Shown piece after piece: positions 1-10,255 of a stretch of 64,000 bases of DNA. This stretch comes from Haliclona indistincta (Eukaryota; Porifera; Demospongiae; Haplosclerida; Chalinidae). Numbering within the stretch: position 1 is the first letter of the stretch; each line of letters starts with the position of its first letter. The DNA lies in NCBI GenBank assembly GCA_964017065.1, contig OZ024787.1, positions 3,439,903-3,503,902 on the forward strand, in the 5' to 3' direction. Both the position numbers and the translations under genes were made by a program. Under the pieces are notes generated by a model that saw only the letters and a program-made list of their open reading frames with translations, had not been told where the DNA came from and searched no databases.

Positions 1-423
1 CTCTTCCATCTCAGGAGTCACCATGAGCACTAGATGCATGTCACATGCGTATTATATGTATCTATTTATCTACGTATCTCTGTAATATGTATCTGGATGA
101 CACCTTGGCTAGTTTAGTTTGTTTATTTAGTTTATAGGAAAACCTGAGGCGATGAGTAGCCGAGATAAGATGCTGTGCGGTGAAGCACCTGGATTAGAAC
201 AAGTCATGTGGTAACAAGCACATGACTGTAATGATAATGTAACACAAAACACAGTCATGCATACAAGCGGAAATCAAAATAGCATTGTGTATATTTAGTT
301 TATCATGAAGTATGTGTACTTGGATAAAAAGATAACTTCATATTGCCTATGCGTACCGTATTTTCGCGGACGATAAAATTGGCTAATTATCAATTATCTT
401 TCTTTCACGAAAATTTTGTTGCA

Positions 424-479
424 AAATTTCGCGTTTGAGCTCTGATGCTCTGATGCTCTGATGCTCAAACGCGAAATTT
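424..479. repeat. Hairpin with internal 8-bp direct repeats
   Basis: A perfect 17-bp inverted repeat (AAATTTCGCGTTTGAGC at 424-440 and its reverse complement at 463-479) encloses about three copies of the octamer TCTGATGC. The outer flanks also carry TTTCGCG-type motifs, so this may be the tip of a small MITE. Confidence 0.75.
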
Positions 480-993
480 GTTTTCGCGAACTACCTTCAC
501 AAGCGACGGGCGACTATAGGCGCCTAGCAAGTTTGACGTCACCGGAAGTGGGCGTTTAAATTCGAAGATAGTTTATTTCGCCTATAGACCAAATACAGCC
601 ATGGGGGGTGTGAAGGGGGACCAATGGCGGGGCCTGCGGCCCCGCCTAGCAGTGCTACGGTGGGAATACCTAGCACCACTGGGTCTCCAGGGGCTTCTTG
701 GCATAAAAAGCAGCCATACATGCACTAACATTGTCTCACACGTGCTGTTTTGACCAAAGAAGCAGCGTTTTTGGCTCCAGTGAGAGTGATTCTAGCGCAC
801 AACGGTTGGTAGATCGTCAAGTGGGCGTGGTTAACTGCACTTGTCATTGACTACAAGCCCGCACATTGTGCAAGTTGATTTTACATATTAAAAGTGATCA
901 CAGCACTAGTTTGTCTGTCTAATGGTCGCAAAGGTTAGTGAAATCCACAGAAACGGAGGCTAGAATTGTGTCCGCACTTGAAGGGTTAAGGTC

Positions 994-1158
994 ACTATTA
1001 TTGGCGGGTACAAAATTTAGCGATTTTACAAAATCTTTCAATTGGCGAGTACTAGTTTTAGCGTTTCCTAAACCATGCAATACAAATTGGCGTGCACTAT
1101 TTTTAGCGATTATGATGTCATCGCTAAATTCGCTAAAATTAGTACCCGCTAATAATAG
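994..1158. repeat. MITE-like inverted repeat
   Basis: The left arm begins CTATTATTGGCGGGTACAAA. The right arm ends with the imperfect complement GTACCCGCTAATAATAG. Arms of about 27 bp flank about 110 bp of A/T-rich sequence with repeated TTTAGCG words. It looks like a non-autonomous element; no transposase is present. Confidence 0.6.
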
Positions 1159-1450
1159 TAACAGTATGGTATTTCGCGAAAACAAATTTCGCGTTTAATA
1201 TATAGACAGCGAAAATAATGCTATCTTATCACATTATCTCTGGAAACAGTGGAGAAAAGAGATGGATGTTAACGCCTTGACATGGCATGTATTATGAAGC
1301 TTAACACACACATTAAAGTTTATCGAATTTAGTCTCGCCAAAAATGTAATAACTGTGTCATCATTTTGGTTCTTATAGTTGTAATTATACTGTTTGTAGT
1401 TACATAGCAATTATTAGTGTAGTGCTAAAGGTACAGAGTATGAAATCTTA

Positions 1451-1560
1451 TCACTCAATGGTGCTATCAACATAACCACAAATATGTGTTTTCAACTCAA
1501 AAGTTGACATAGCACATTGTGATGAATAGTGTTATAACATCTGGTAGCCCTGTCCCCAGC
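1451..1560 (+). promoter_or_regulatory. Class A DOMON leader block
   Basis: This block is almost identical to 8759-8868 upstream of the second intact class A gene, and partly matched before 3861. It holds a small hairpin around CAACTCAAAAGTTG and ends a few bases before the ATG. Conservation of the flank could reflect promoter/5'UTR function or merely recent duplication. No TATA box is evident. Confidence 0.45.
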
Positions 1561-1561
1561 G

Positions 1562-2944
1562 ATGTCGCTCATGTATACTCTAGTGTTAGCTGTAGTGGTT
1601 GTAGCAGCAGATGAACCCAGTGAGGCACCTGGTCAACTAACATGGCCTCCAGACGCCCAGGACTCATATCAGTTCGTTCTACCTATTGACTGTGTGGAAC
1701 AAACCCCTCATGTTGCTGCTACATGTTTCTATTATCTTGCTGTTCGACGCAATCCTGTCAATGGCTCTTTAGCTGATTTCCACTTGTCAGCAACAACACA
1801 AGGCTATGTTGCTGTTGGGTTCTCTAAGGATAGTCTAATGGGAGAAGATGACGTGATTGGTTGTAAGAGAGATCCTCAGACTGGTAACATTATTGTAGTG
1901 AGTGCCTGGAACCCAGCCCCACAGCATGCTCCTAACATAAGGGACCCCAGTCAACGTGGTGTGTCCCAGGATTATTTTACTAGCTATAGTGATGGCCAGC
2001 TCTCCTGTAGATTCAGCCGCTACATTGCACCTGTTAATCCTGGTTATGATTATGATTTGAACAATTCTTACTATCTCTTTCTTGCCAGAAGTGACAATGG
2101 GAGCTCACCACACTTCCTCAAGCATGAAGAGACTCCATTAATCAGCTATTTCCCTATCAATGTGCTTCACGATAACACCACTAATGCTGGCTATATTCCT
2201 CGTGGTGGTCTCATCAAGGCACATGGCGTACTAATGATGATGGCTTGGTTATTGATTTATGTAGTGCTATTTCTGTTTGGATCAGCAAAAAAAGAGTATG
2301 TGATTGATTATTCGAGAAAAAATTGGTGGTTTCAGACCATTAGAGCAGTAAGCATTATGACAATCATCATCATGGTGATTGGAATACTGCTAGTGATTAT
2401 TGCTAACAGGGACAATAGCTCTCACGGCCTGATCTCTTCTTCTTGTGGATTTGTCACTTCTCATGCAGTAATGGGATACATCACTCCACTGACTTTAGTG
2501 GCTTATCTGGTTTTATTCCATGTTATAATTCCTCCAAACCACTTCCGATCAGAGTCATTTATTTGTATTGCTCTTCTGTGCGGACTCTGCTTCTTCTTTG
2601 CTCTTTTCATGGTGATATTAAGTGGTATTTTTGGTTTAGTCTTGTTTCAGGCTGGATGTGCTTTACTTGATAACTTATCGTTGGTTCTTATTGTGTGTCT
2701 TACTTTCTTTCTTAAATATATAGCTCTCTGTGCTAAAATAGTTTTTTTTATTATTTCTGGCTGCTGTATGAAGAGAGATGTTAAATTTCCTTGCTGTTAT
2801 CGTAATTGCCCATGCACTCCGAATAAACTGATGTGTTTCAAATGGATAGTTTATCTACTTATAATGGTTCCCATTGTGATCGTAATGCTGGTAGCTATGG
2901 TTTTCATTGCAATCAGTCCTACACTTGGATACATTGGCCAGTAG
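1562..2944 (+). CDS. DOMON domain / b561-like multi-TM protein, class A (copy 1)
   Basis: Intact single-exon gene, 460 aa. Residues 1-16 are a signal peptide ending near AADEPSE. Residues 50-200 form a DOMON domain with conserved MGEDDVIGCKRD and a candidate axial Met93 and His188 (FLKH). About six hydrophobic helices follow (roughly 218-240, 262-281, 300-325, 332-365, 372-400, 428-452). The first, KAHGVLMMMAW, matches the start of the cytochrome b561 core of FRRS1/CYBDOM proteins. His221 (KAHG) and His301 (SHAVMG) sit where b561 heme ligands 1 and 3 are expected. The second ligand is replaced (Ile260 in WFQTIR) and no fourth His is seen. A Cys-rich cytosolic or lumenal loop (about 400-425) precedes the last helix. 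Several N-glycosylation sites lie in the DOMON part. Probably a plasma-membrane protein; electron transport is unproven. Confidence 0.85.
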   Translation: MSLMYTLVLAVVVVAADEPSEAPGQLTWPPDAQDSYQFVLPIDCVEQTPHVAATCFYYLAVRRNPVNGSLADFHLSATTQGYVAVGFSKDSLMGEDDVIGCKRDPQTGNIIVVSAWNPAPQHAPNIRDPSQRGVSQDYFTSYSDGQLSCRFSRYIAPVNPGYDYDLNNSYYLFLARSDNGSSPHFLKHEETPLISYFPINVLHDNTTNAGYIPRGGLIKAHGVLMMMAWLLIYVVLFLFGSAKKEYVIDYSRKNWWFQTIRAVSIMTIIIMVIGILLVIIANRDNSSHGLISSSCGFVTSHAVMGYITPLTLVAYLVLFHVIIPPNHFRSESFICIALLCGLCFFFALFMVILSGIFGLVLFQAGCALLDNLSLVLIVCLTFFLKYIALCAKIVFFIISGCCMKRDVKFPCCYRNCPCTPNKLMCFKWIVYLLIMVPIVIVMLVAMVFIAISPTLGYIGQ

Positions 2945-3860
2945 TGCTGCTGTAAGAAGATACTTATAAATACACATGACGTAAATAATAATGACCGTTG
3001 CACTCATGTGATAATGCTGTGAATGTACTAGCTGCTATGAACTCATCTATTTACTATTCTCAATGCTTATCAGTTCACAACCTTGATGTTTGATGATACA
3101 CACTATTATGTATGTCCTTTATTCAGAGTATTGTAAATAATAGTTAGACAGCGCATCCGAGGATCTACGCGATTTAGAAGCCCGAGAGCCGTTGCTATAT
3201 AGCGTCCGAGCATAGCGAGGGTGCTATGGTAATGGCGTGAGGGCTTCTACATCGCGTAGATCCAATTGGATGGGCTGTTTAACTGATTAGACCATAGCAA
3301 CAGCAAACAGAAATGACGCGAACGACGAGCAAGGACACGTGAGCGCTGTAAAAATTATTCAGTAAAACTCCGCTCACAGAACCGTAATCTGTGCCTTGTG
3401 ATGGGATTCCATTACGAGGTCGCGGCAGTGGTGGGATTCCATTATGAGCTTTAGAGACCCGCAGCTACGCAACCTGGTTGGTCAACATCGCTTAGCTGTG
3501 GTCTAATTAATATTATGGTGCGTGTTCATGATAACATTATTCATGTATGGGCATGTTGCTAGTTTGGATAGATGGTGTTGCCGGCAGAAAAAGTGAAATT
3601 CGCAGAAGAATTTTCACTGCACTCGTGTGCAATGTGACATCACCATTACCTGTAAGCAATCATTGACGATACCTCAAAATGAGGCTCATCACCCAACTGA
3701 TGACGTTGGTTCATGAACTATATTGCCCTATTGAGAATTTGATGCTCTCAGTTATAAATTCTTGACTTGTTTAATAACTATCTTGATGAGAGGTCACTCA
3801 TTGGGAGTTGCACATTGTGATGGATGTTGTTACATCATTTGATCCTGTCCTCAGTCAGCT
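2945..3860. other. Class A 3' flank and spacer
   Basis: No gene is seen. The first roughly 190 bp match the 3' flanks of the class A copies ending at 6456 and 10255, including a shared ATGTATGTCCTTTATTCAGA segment. A small foldback element follows, then unique A/T-rich DNA and a partial class A leader just before 3861. Confidence 0.6.
3148..3278. repeat. Small foldback element, arms of about 36 bp
   Basis: The left arm starts ACAGCGCATCCGAGGATCTA. The right arm ends GATCCAATTGGATGGGCTGT. The arms are near-perfect complements around a loop of about 57 bp. It interrupts the otherwise shared class A 3' flank, which supports an insertion. Confidence 0.7.
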
Positions 3861-4179
3861 ATGGCGCTTGTGTATATTCTAGTGTTAGCAGTAGTGGTTG
3901 TAGCAGCAGATGAACCCAGTGAGGGACCAGGTCAACTGACATCAAGTGAACTCTTGCTAACATGCCCTTTAGACCAGGGATATACTTCATACCAGTTCAT
4001 TGTACCTATTGACTGTGAGGAACAAACCACTGATGTTGCTGCTACATGCTTCTATTATCTTGCTGTTCGACGCAATCCTGTCAATGGCTCTTTCGCTGAT
4101 TTTCATTATCAGCAACAACACATGGCTATGTTGCTGTCGGGTTCTCTAAGGATAGTCTAATGGGAGAAGATGACGTGAT
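3861..4179 (+). pseudogene. Class A DOMON pseudogene fragment (copy 2)
   Basis: Starts with an intact signal peptide and N-terminal DOMON codons (MALVYILVLAVV, then AADEPSEGPGQL) with a small insertion after QLT. One T is missing near 4104-4108 relative to other copies, which throws the frame off. Homology then stops abruptly in the GEDDVI codons at 4179, exactly where an inverted-repeat element begins. Everything after the first third of the gene is absent. Confidence 0.85.
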
Positions 4180-4181
4180 CG

Positions 4182-4894
4182 AGAGAGATTAAGTTCGGCA
4201 TTAACGATGGGCTGTAAACGGTAGTGACATCACAATGCGTTATGAATTTAGTTTAGATTTCATCGATTTTGGTAGATTTCAGCGTTGTTGATGGCTAGAA
4301 GGCCGTTTTAGTGTAAGCAACTAACATTGGCTGTTTCTTTACTATTTCTTTCTGTTCCACCATATTTATACTTCCAAGCTAGTGAACATTCTATTAGCTT
4401 CATGAATAGCTATTCTGAGCTCGTAGAATTGTAATGATGCGTTGCTATGAACCAACGAAGTCGACCTACTGTTGTCCGACATTTTAAGGAAACTGAATTG
4501 CTGTTTGCTACTTCAAAAATCGCTAAGATATGATTTTGCAGCTTTCAAAGTCTGTTGAATATGCTTTGTGCTTACTTTTATGTGGAAATTCTATAGCGAT
4601 GTCTATGAAGCTGGGACAGCCAGACAAAGCGAGTCAACCTGAAGTGTAAACATAAGAGCCAGACGCCTACAAAATGTTGCGCTACAAACTGAGCATATCT
4701 AGACTAGCCATGGTTTTGCCTATACATTTTATTTGATTTATGCGTGATTATGATAAACACCACATAGCCAAACATCTGTTCAGCTCTAGGCTGGTTCATC
4801 TCATTCGCTAACTCACTTAACCCCGCCCTCAACATCTCTGACGTCACAATAATTCAATTTCTATCGTTCATCGTACCGAAATCTTAATCTCTCT
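4182..4894. mobile_element. Non-autonomous TIR element, about 710 bp
   Basis: The left end reads AGAGATTAAGTTCGG and the right end CCGAAATCTTAATCTCT, imperfect complements. No transposase ORF is visible inside. It lies precisely at the break in DOMON copy 2, so its arrival (or a deletion beside it) probably ended that gene. The target duplication could not be identified. Confidence 0.5.
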
Positions 4895-5052
4895 AGTAAC
4901 AGTAAGGACAGTGACACTTACAATAACAGTAAGGACAGTGACACTTTGGACAATAGTAAGGACAGTGACACTTAGGACAAGGACAGTGACACTTAGGACA
5001 ATAGTAAGGACAGTGACACTTAGGACAATAACACTAAGGACAGTGACAGTGT
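4894..5052 (+). repeat. Minisatellite upstream of DOMON copy 3
   Basis: Imperfect head-to-tail copies of a unit of about 24 bp built from AGTAAGGACAGTGACACT plus TAGGACAAT. It replaces the normal class A leader and runs in frame into the next gene. The predicted Thr/Val-rich peptide is unlike any paralogue, so it is read here as non-coding. Confidence 0.8.
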
Positions 5053-5078
5053 ATTTTATTCTGCTAGCCCTGTCCTCA

Positions 5079-6456
5079 ATGGCACTCGTGTATACTCTAG
5101 TGTTAGCAGTAGTGGTTATAGCTGCAGATGAACCCAGTGAGGGACCAGGTCAACTGACATGCCCTCCAGACCATGAGCAATACATTTTTTCGTACCAGTT
5201 CACTGTACCTATTGACTGTGAGGGACAGACCACTGACACATGTTCCTATTATCTTGGTGTTCGACGCAATACTGTCAATGGCTCTTTTGCTGATTTTTAT
5301 TTATCAGCAACAGCACAAGGCTATGTTGCTGTTGGGTTCTCTAAGGATGGTCTAATGGGAGAAGATGACGTGATTGGTTGTAAGAGAGATCCTCAGACTG
5401 GTAACATTAGTGTAGTGAGTGCCTGGAACCCAGCCCCACAGCATGCTCCTAACATAAAGGACCCCAGTCAATGTGGTGTGTGCCCGTCTTTCACTAGGTA
5501 TAGTGATGGCCAGCTCTCCTGTTTTTTCAGCCGCTACATTGCACCTGTTAATCCTGGTTATGATTACGATTTGAACAATTCTTACTTTCTCTTTCTTGCC
5601 AGAAGTGACGATGGAAGCTCACCACACTTCCTCAAACACAAGGAGACTCCATTAATCAGCTATTTCCCTATCAATGTGCTTCATGGTAGCACCACTAATG
5701 CTTTCTATTTTCCTCGTGGTGGTCTTATGAAGGCACATGGCGTACTAATGATGATGGCTTGGATGTTGATTTATGTAGTGCTGCTCTTGCTTGTATCAGC
5801 AAGAAAAGAGTATGCAATTGATCAATCGAGAAACAATTGGTGATTTCAGTCCATTAGAGCAGTAAGCATTATTGCTATCGTCATCATGGGGATTGGAATA
5901 CTACTTGTGAGAATTGCTAACAGGGACAATAGCTCTCACGGCCTGATCTCTTCTTCTCCTTGTGGATTTGCCGTTTCTCATGCAGTGCTAGGATACATCA
6001 CTCCACTGACTTTAGTGGCTTTTCTAGTTTTATTCCATGTTATAATTCCTCCAAACCGCTTCCGATCAAAGACGTTTATTCTTATTGCAGTTCTCTGTGG
6101 ACACTGCCTTGGCTTTGCTGTTTCTATTAAATGGTATTTTTGGTTTAATCTTGTTTCAGGCTGGATGTGCTTCAATTGATAACTTCTCTTTGGTTCTTAT
6201 TGTGTGTCTTGGTTTATTTATTAAATTTATAGCTTTCTGTGTTAAAACAGTTTTGCAGTTTATTCCTATCTGCTGTACGAAGAGAGATGATGGTTCAGTT
6301 CCTTGCTGTTATCGTGCTTGCCCATGCACTCCGAATAAACTGATGTGTTTCACATGGATAGTTAATCTACTTATGATGGCTACCATTGTGATCGTAATGC
6401 TGGTAGCTATGGTTTTCATCGCAATCAGTCCTACACTTGGATACATTGGCCAGTAG
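5079..6456 (+). pseudogene. Class A DOMON pseudogene (copy 3)
   Basis: Full-length relative of copies 1 and 4 with start ATGGCACTCGTG at 5079, chosen by alignment to the paralogues rather than the upstream in-frame ATG in the minisatellite. The DOMON region is intact. The second Trp of the NWWFQ motif is TGA (5841-5843), ending the protein shortly after helix 1. Downstream codons stay homologous, but a deletion of about 8 nt around 6110-6130 shifts frame again before the conserved tail ending GYIGQ. Within the DOMON part several otherwise fixed residues changed (QCGVC, CFFSR), consistent with relaxed constraint. A truncated secreted/one-helix protein of about 254 aa could still be made. Confidence 0.85.
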
Positions 6457-6616
6457 TGATGCTGTAAGAAGATACTTATAAATACACATAACTTAAATAA
6501 TAATGACTGCTGCACTCTTGTGATAATGCTGTCTTTGTACTGCTATGAACTCAACTGTAGATCTATTTACTATTCTCAATGCTTATCAGTTCACAACCTT
6601 GATGTTTGATCATACC

Positions 6617-6956
6617 ATAGTTGCCAGCTTCAGAAAAATTTTGTCCGGGACACTCATTAATATTCAAACCACACCTACAAATTAATCGACTACACCCATT
6701 ATTTTTAATAAACACGCCTATTAATAATTCGTTTACTCTGTATACATGTACTAGTTTGAGGAAGTCTGTGGAACACCGCGTGAAGCAGACCGAGTGATAC
6801 GACTAGCAGAGGCGACGGCAGAGGTCATTCTTCGAACTCTTCGAGGCAAGTGCTAAAATTCCTGGAGTGTTAATGAGCCAAGTGCTAAAATTCCGGGACA
6901 ATTTTCTTTCCAGGGCACCGTCGGGACAATAGCCATTTTTCCGGGACTATGTATGT
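6617..6956. mobile_element. Insertion in class A 3' flank
   Basis: Compared with the flank at 3091-3120, about 340 bp are inserted between GATGTTTGATCATAC and ATGTATGTCC. The insert begins CATAGTTGCC and ends GGGACTATG, with internal repeats of CCGGGACA. No ORF is seen. It is a probable MITE; the ends are only weakly inverted. Confidence 0.45.
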
Positions 6957-7793
6957 CCTTTATTCAGAGTATTATAATTATTATGGTTCATGATAACATT
7001 ACTCATGTTTCTAATTTGGATAGATGGTGTTGCCGGCGGAAAAAATGAAATTCGCAGAAATATTTTTATTGTACTCGTGTGCAATGTGACATCACCGTTA
7101 TCTGTAAGCAATCATTGACAGAACCACAACGTACTTGGTCATACTTGCTAATAATTATAGTCAGCCATAAAATTATGCTAAACTGCATTGTTCAAACCAG
7201 CAATATTTCAACTGCTAACAGCTCACCCTATAGTATAACTAAACGTACATATATTGTAGAGGCTCATTGCTATGTATAACTATTTTCAGGTTGCAAAAAA
7301 AATTCACTGAACCACCTAATATGAAATTTTCGTCTATGAAATTTGTCTGTTAAATTTTCGTGTTATTTAATTTTTGTAGCTATAGCTGTGCATGAAAAGT
7401 TAATGTGCATTGGTTGTCTTCTTTTTGTGTTTACTTGTCATTGCAAGGACGAACAACTAAAATATTGTAATGTCAGAAATTTCAGTCTATAGTAACAAAC
7501 ACTTGTTCTTGCATTGGGTACATATTCATCTCTCAACTGATGACTTGATATAATTAGCATTTTGATATAATTATAATTTTTGAAGTAACTCAATTATCGT
7601 TACAAAAAGGCTAAATGTACATTTAGCTACAACTTGTTAAAAACTGTCTAATTGCAATAGTACAAAACTCAAAACACTTGTGCAAAAATGTATGTGTGTG
7701 TTTAAAGAGATTGTGCAAAAAACTTTCGTGCATACAATAAATTTTAAAGGGATTGTGCAAAAATTTATGTGCATGCAATAAAACTTAGTATTT
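6957..7793. other. Duplicated intergenic block
   Basis: No gene is seen. The stretch aligns along its length with 10430-11229 and marks a segmental duplication that carried a class A DOMON 3' flank together with the tail of the minus-strand beta-helix receptor gene. Confidence 0.6.
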
Positions 7794-8202
7794 TTAATAA
7801 ATGAGGGATTCTCTTCTCATGCATACTTCGGATTGAGTTGGTTCAACCAGCTGCTGCTCAGCTGTACTTATTAACAAACTTTCTGACTCTTCATTCTTAT
7901 TGCAATAGTTACTAAACTTGTAACGAAAACGAAGAAACACATGAAAGAGCAAAACTCCAATAAATGTGATAAAAGCAACACTTACACTGATGATAGTGAC
8001 CATTTGTTCACTATTGTAATCATTCTGATAAACTGCAGCCAGAGCAGACAGTAGACCAAGATTGAGAAGAGAAGAGCATTCTAAAATGTCCAAGTAGTCG
8101 TTCTGTTACTCCTTTAAAACTCACCAACAGTGAAAGCAGCACTGTGGTGCTAGCTGTGACAAAGATAAGAGTACCGAGCGTATCTAAATGAAGAGATACT
8201 AG
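7794..8202 (-). pseudogene. 3' fragment of beta-helix/multi-TM receptor gene
   Basis: Codes on the minus strand for a near-identical copy of the last roughly 99 residues of the protein encoded at 11230-14727 (last two helices and the tail ending MRRESLIY). The next codons upstream are also homologous but carry a 2-nt deletion near 8105-8112, which breaks the frame. Homology stops at 8202. It is a duplication relic, not an independent gene. Confidence 0.85.
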
Positions 8203-8461
8203 ATTTCGGAGGATAGGGCTTCCCGCTCTCCTGCCTAGTTTCCAAAATAAACTTGCGCAACCATTTACTAACTATTGCAGGATTACAGTGAAGTAAGTCT
8301 TGTTGCACTGGTTCAGAAGAAGTTGCCTTGCCAGTTTCTTTCACCCATTTATCAAAATTTCTCAACCCCCAAGACGCGTTTTCTGGAACAACTCCCTCAG
8401 CAGCTTTTATCACATCTGCGTCAGAAGCTGCTACAAATCGAGAACTGGGAGCCAACTCCAT
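8203..8461 (-). pseudogene. Crypton/KIAA1958-type (DUF3504-like) N-terminal fragment
   Basis: A minus-strand open frame of about 86 residues contains NASWGLRNFDKWVKETGK, LLHCNPAIVSKWLRKF and ETRQESGKPYPPKS. This order resembles the N-terminal part of Crypton-derived proteins such as KIAA1958 and the ZMYM/QRICH1 DUF3504 family. It stops at the junction with the receptor tail, so the recombinase domain is missing. Recognition is by motif memory only. Confidence 0.6.
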
Positions 8462-8609
8462 CTTCTTTCGTCGTAATGATAGAGATAGACGGAGCTTTTA
8501 GCATCAGGGCAACCTCAGCCATTTTGAAACGAACACATGGGATTCACACATGCACATTGATCTCAACAGGGAGCACAATAAAACAATTAACGTGTAGTTC
8601 CTTCGTGTA

Positions 8610-8730
8610 TTATTGGATTTATCCACACTCGCTTCCGGTCTCGTAGCTAAAAATAGCACACTCGGATTCCGCCCTCGTGCGCTATTTTTATCTACTCGAC
8701 TGGAAGCTCGTGCAGATAAATCCGATAATG
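8610..8730. repeat. Foldback repeat
   Basis: Arms TATTGGATTTATC...CGCTTCCGGTC and GACTGGAAGC...GATAAATCCGATA are imperfect complements, with an inner GCTAAAAATAGC/GCTATTTTTA pair. It is a compact MITE-like hairpin just before the class A leader of copy 4. Confidence 0.65.
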
Positions 8731-8758
8731 CACTCGGAACCATACGTTAACTATTACT

Positions 8759-8868
8759 TATCACTCAATGGTGCTATCAACTTAACCACAATATGTGTTT
8801 TCAACTCAAAAGTTGACATAGCACACTGTGATGAATAGTGTTATAACATCTGCTAGCCCTGTCCCAGT
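8759..8868 (+). promoter_or_regulatory. Class A DOMON leader block (copy 4)
   Basis: Near-identical to 1451-1560, including the CAACTCAAAAGTTG hairpin. An in-frame ATG at 8828 lies inside this shared block and is not used by copy 1, so it is treated as leader. Confidence 0.45.
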
Positions 8869-8869
8869 G

Positions 8870-10255
8870 ATGCTGCTCGTGTATATTCTAGTGTTAGCAG
8901 TAGTGGTTGTAGCAGCAGATGAACCCAGTGAGGGACCTGGTCAACTAACATGGCCTCCAGACGCCCAGGACTCATATCAGTTCGTTCTACCTATTGACTG
9001 TGTGGAACAAACCCCTCATGTTGCTGCTACATGTTTCTATTATCTTGCTGTTCGACGCAATCCTGTCAATGGCTCTTTAGCTGATTTCCACTTGTTAGCA
9101 ACAACACAAGGCTATGTTGCTGTTGGGTTCTCTAAGGATAGTCTAATGGGAGAAGATGACGTGATTGGTTGTAAGAGAGATCCTCAGACTGGTAACATTA
9201 TTGTAGTGAGTGCCTGGAACCCAGCCCCACAGCATGCTCCTAACATAAGGGACCCCAGTCAACGTGGTGTGTCCCAGTATTATTTTGCTAGCTATATAAA
9301 CGGCCAGCTTTCCTGTAGATTCAGCCGCTACATTGCACCTGTTAATCCTGGTTATGATTACGATTTGAACAATTCTTACTTTCTCTTTCTTGCCAGAAGT
9401 GACAATGGGAGCTCACCACACTTCCTCAAGCATGAAGAGACTCCATTAATCAGCTATTTCCCTATCAATGTGCTTCACGATAACACCACTAATGCTGGCT
9501 ATATTCCTCGTGGTGCTCTTATCAAGGCACATGCCATACTAATGATGATGGCTTGGTTATTGATTTATGTAGTGCTATTTCTGTTTGGATCAGCAAGAAA
9601 AGAGTATGTGATTGATTATTCGAGAAAAAATTGGTGGTTTCAGACCATTAGAGCAGTAAGCATTATGACAATCATCATCATGGTGATTGGAATACTGCTT
9701 GTGATTATTGCTAACAAGGACAATAGCTCTCACGGCCTGATCTCTTCTTCTCCTTGTGGATTTGCCGTTTCTCATGCAGTAATGGGATACATCACTCCAC
9801 TGACTTTAGTGGCTTATCTGGTTTTATTCCATGTTATAATTCCTCCAAACCACTTCCGATCAAAGTCATTTATTTGTATTGCTCTTCTGTGCGGACTCTG
9901 CTTCTTCTTTGCTCTTTTCATGGTGATATTAAGTGGTATTTTTGGTTTAAACTTGTTTCAGGCTGGATGTGCTTTACTTGATAACTTATCGTTGGTTCTT
10001 ATTGTGTGTCTTCCTTTATTTCTTAAATGTATAGCTATCTGTGCTAAAATAGTTTTGATTATTATTGCTAGCTGCTGTTTGAAGAGACATGTTCAGTTTC
10101 CTTGCTGTTATCGTGCTTGCCCATGGACTTCGAATAAACTGATTTGTTTCATGTGGATAGTTTATCTACTTATGATGGCTACCACTGTGATCGTAATGCT
10201 TGTAGCTATGGTTTTCATCGCAATCAGTCCTACACTTGGTTACATTGGCCAGTAG
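8870..10255 (+). CDS. DOMON domain / b561-like multi-TM protein, class A (copy 4)
   Basis: Intact single-exon gene, 461 aa from the start at 8870, which aligns with copies 1-3; an upstream in-frame ATG at 8828 would add 14 residues ahead of the hydrophobic signal peptide. It is almost identical to copy 1 through the DOMON domain, with clustered replacements in the loop after RDPSQRGV (QYYFASYINGQL instead of QDYFTSYSDGQL). Helix 1 has KAHAILMMMAW (the usual KAHG Gly is Ala), and the third-ligand His is kept in SHAVMGY. His at ligand 2 is Ile, and ligand 4 is absent. The Cys-rich loop and the tail ending TLGYIGQ are conserved. Its 3' flank is shared with copies 1 and 3. Confidence 0.85.
   Translation: MLLVYILVLAVVVVAADEPSEGPGQLTWPPDAQDSYQFVLPIDCVEQTPHVAATCFYYLAVRRNPVNGSLADFHLLATTQGYVAVGFSKDSLMGEDDVIGCKRDPQTGNIIVVSAWNPAPQHAPNIRDPSQRGVSQYYFASYINGQLSCRFSRYIAPVNPGYDYDLNNSYFLFLARSDNGSSPHFLKHEETPLISYFPINVLHDNTTNAGYIPRGALIKAHAILMMMAWLLIYVVLFLFGSARKEYVIDYSRKNWWFQTIRAVSIMTIIIMVIGILLVIIANKDNSSHGLISSSPCGFAVSHAVMGYITPLTLVAYLVLFHVIIPPNHFRSKSFICIALLCGLCFFFALFMVILSGIFGLNLFQAGCALLDNLSLVLIVCLPLFLKCIAICAKIVLIIIASCCLKRHVQFPCCYRACPWTSNKLICFMWIVYLLMMATTVIVMLVAMVFIAISPTLGYIGQ

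Larger units (their letters stand above)
1..1561. other. Non-coding upstream region with foldback repeats
   Basis: No convincing gene is visible. The short ORFs here overlap inverted repeats and lack signal peptides or family motifs. The stretch holds two foldback structures (listed separately), a G/C-rich patch around 605-660, and at its 3' end the leader shared by class A DOMON genes. Confidence 0.6.

Noticed and set aside
938..1198. Overlapping open frames on both strands over 919-1198
   Set aside because: They are mirror products of an inverted repeat, with no signal or domain.
4911..5078. N-terminal extension of DOMON copy 3 through Thr/Val-rich repeats
   Set aside because: It is translation of a minisatellite and no paralogue has it. 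The ATG at 5079 aligns with the other class A starts.
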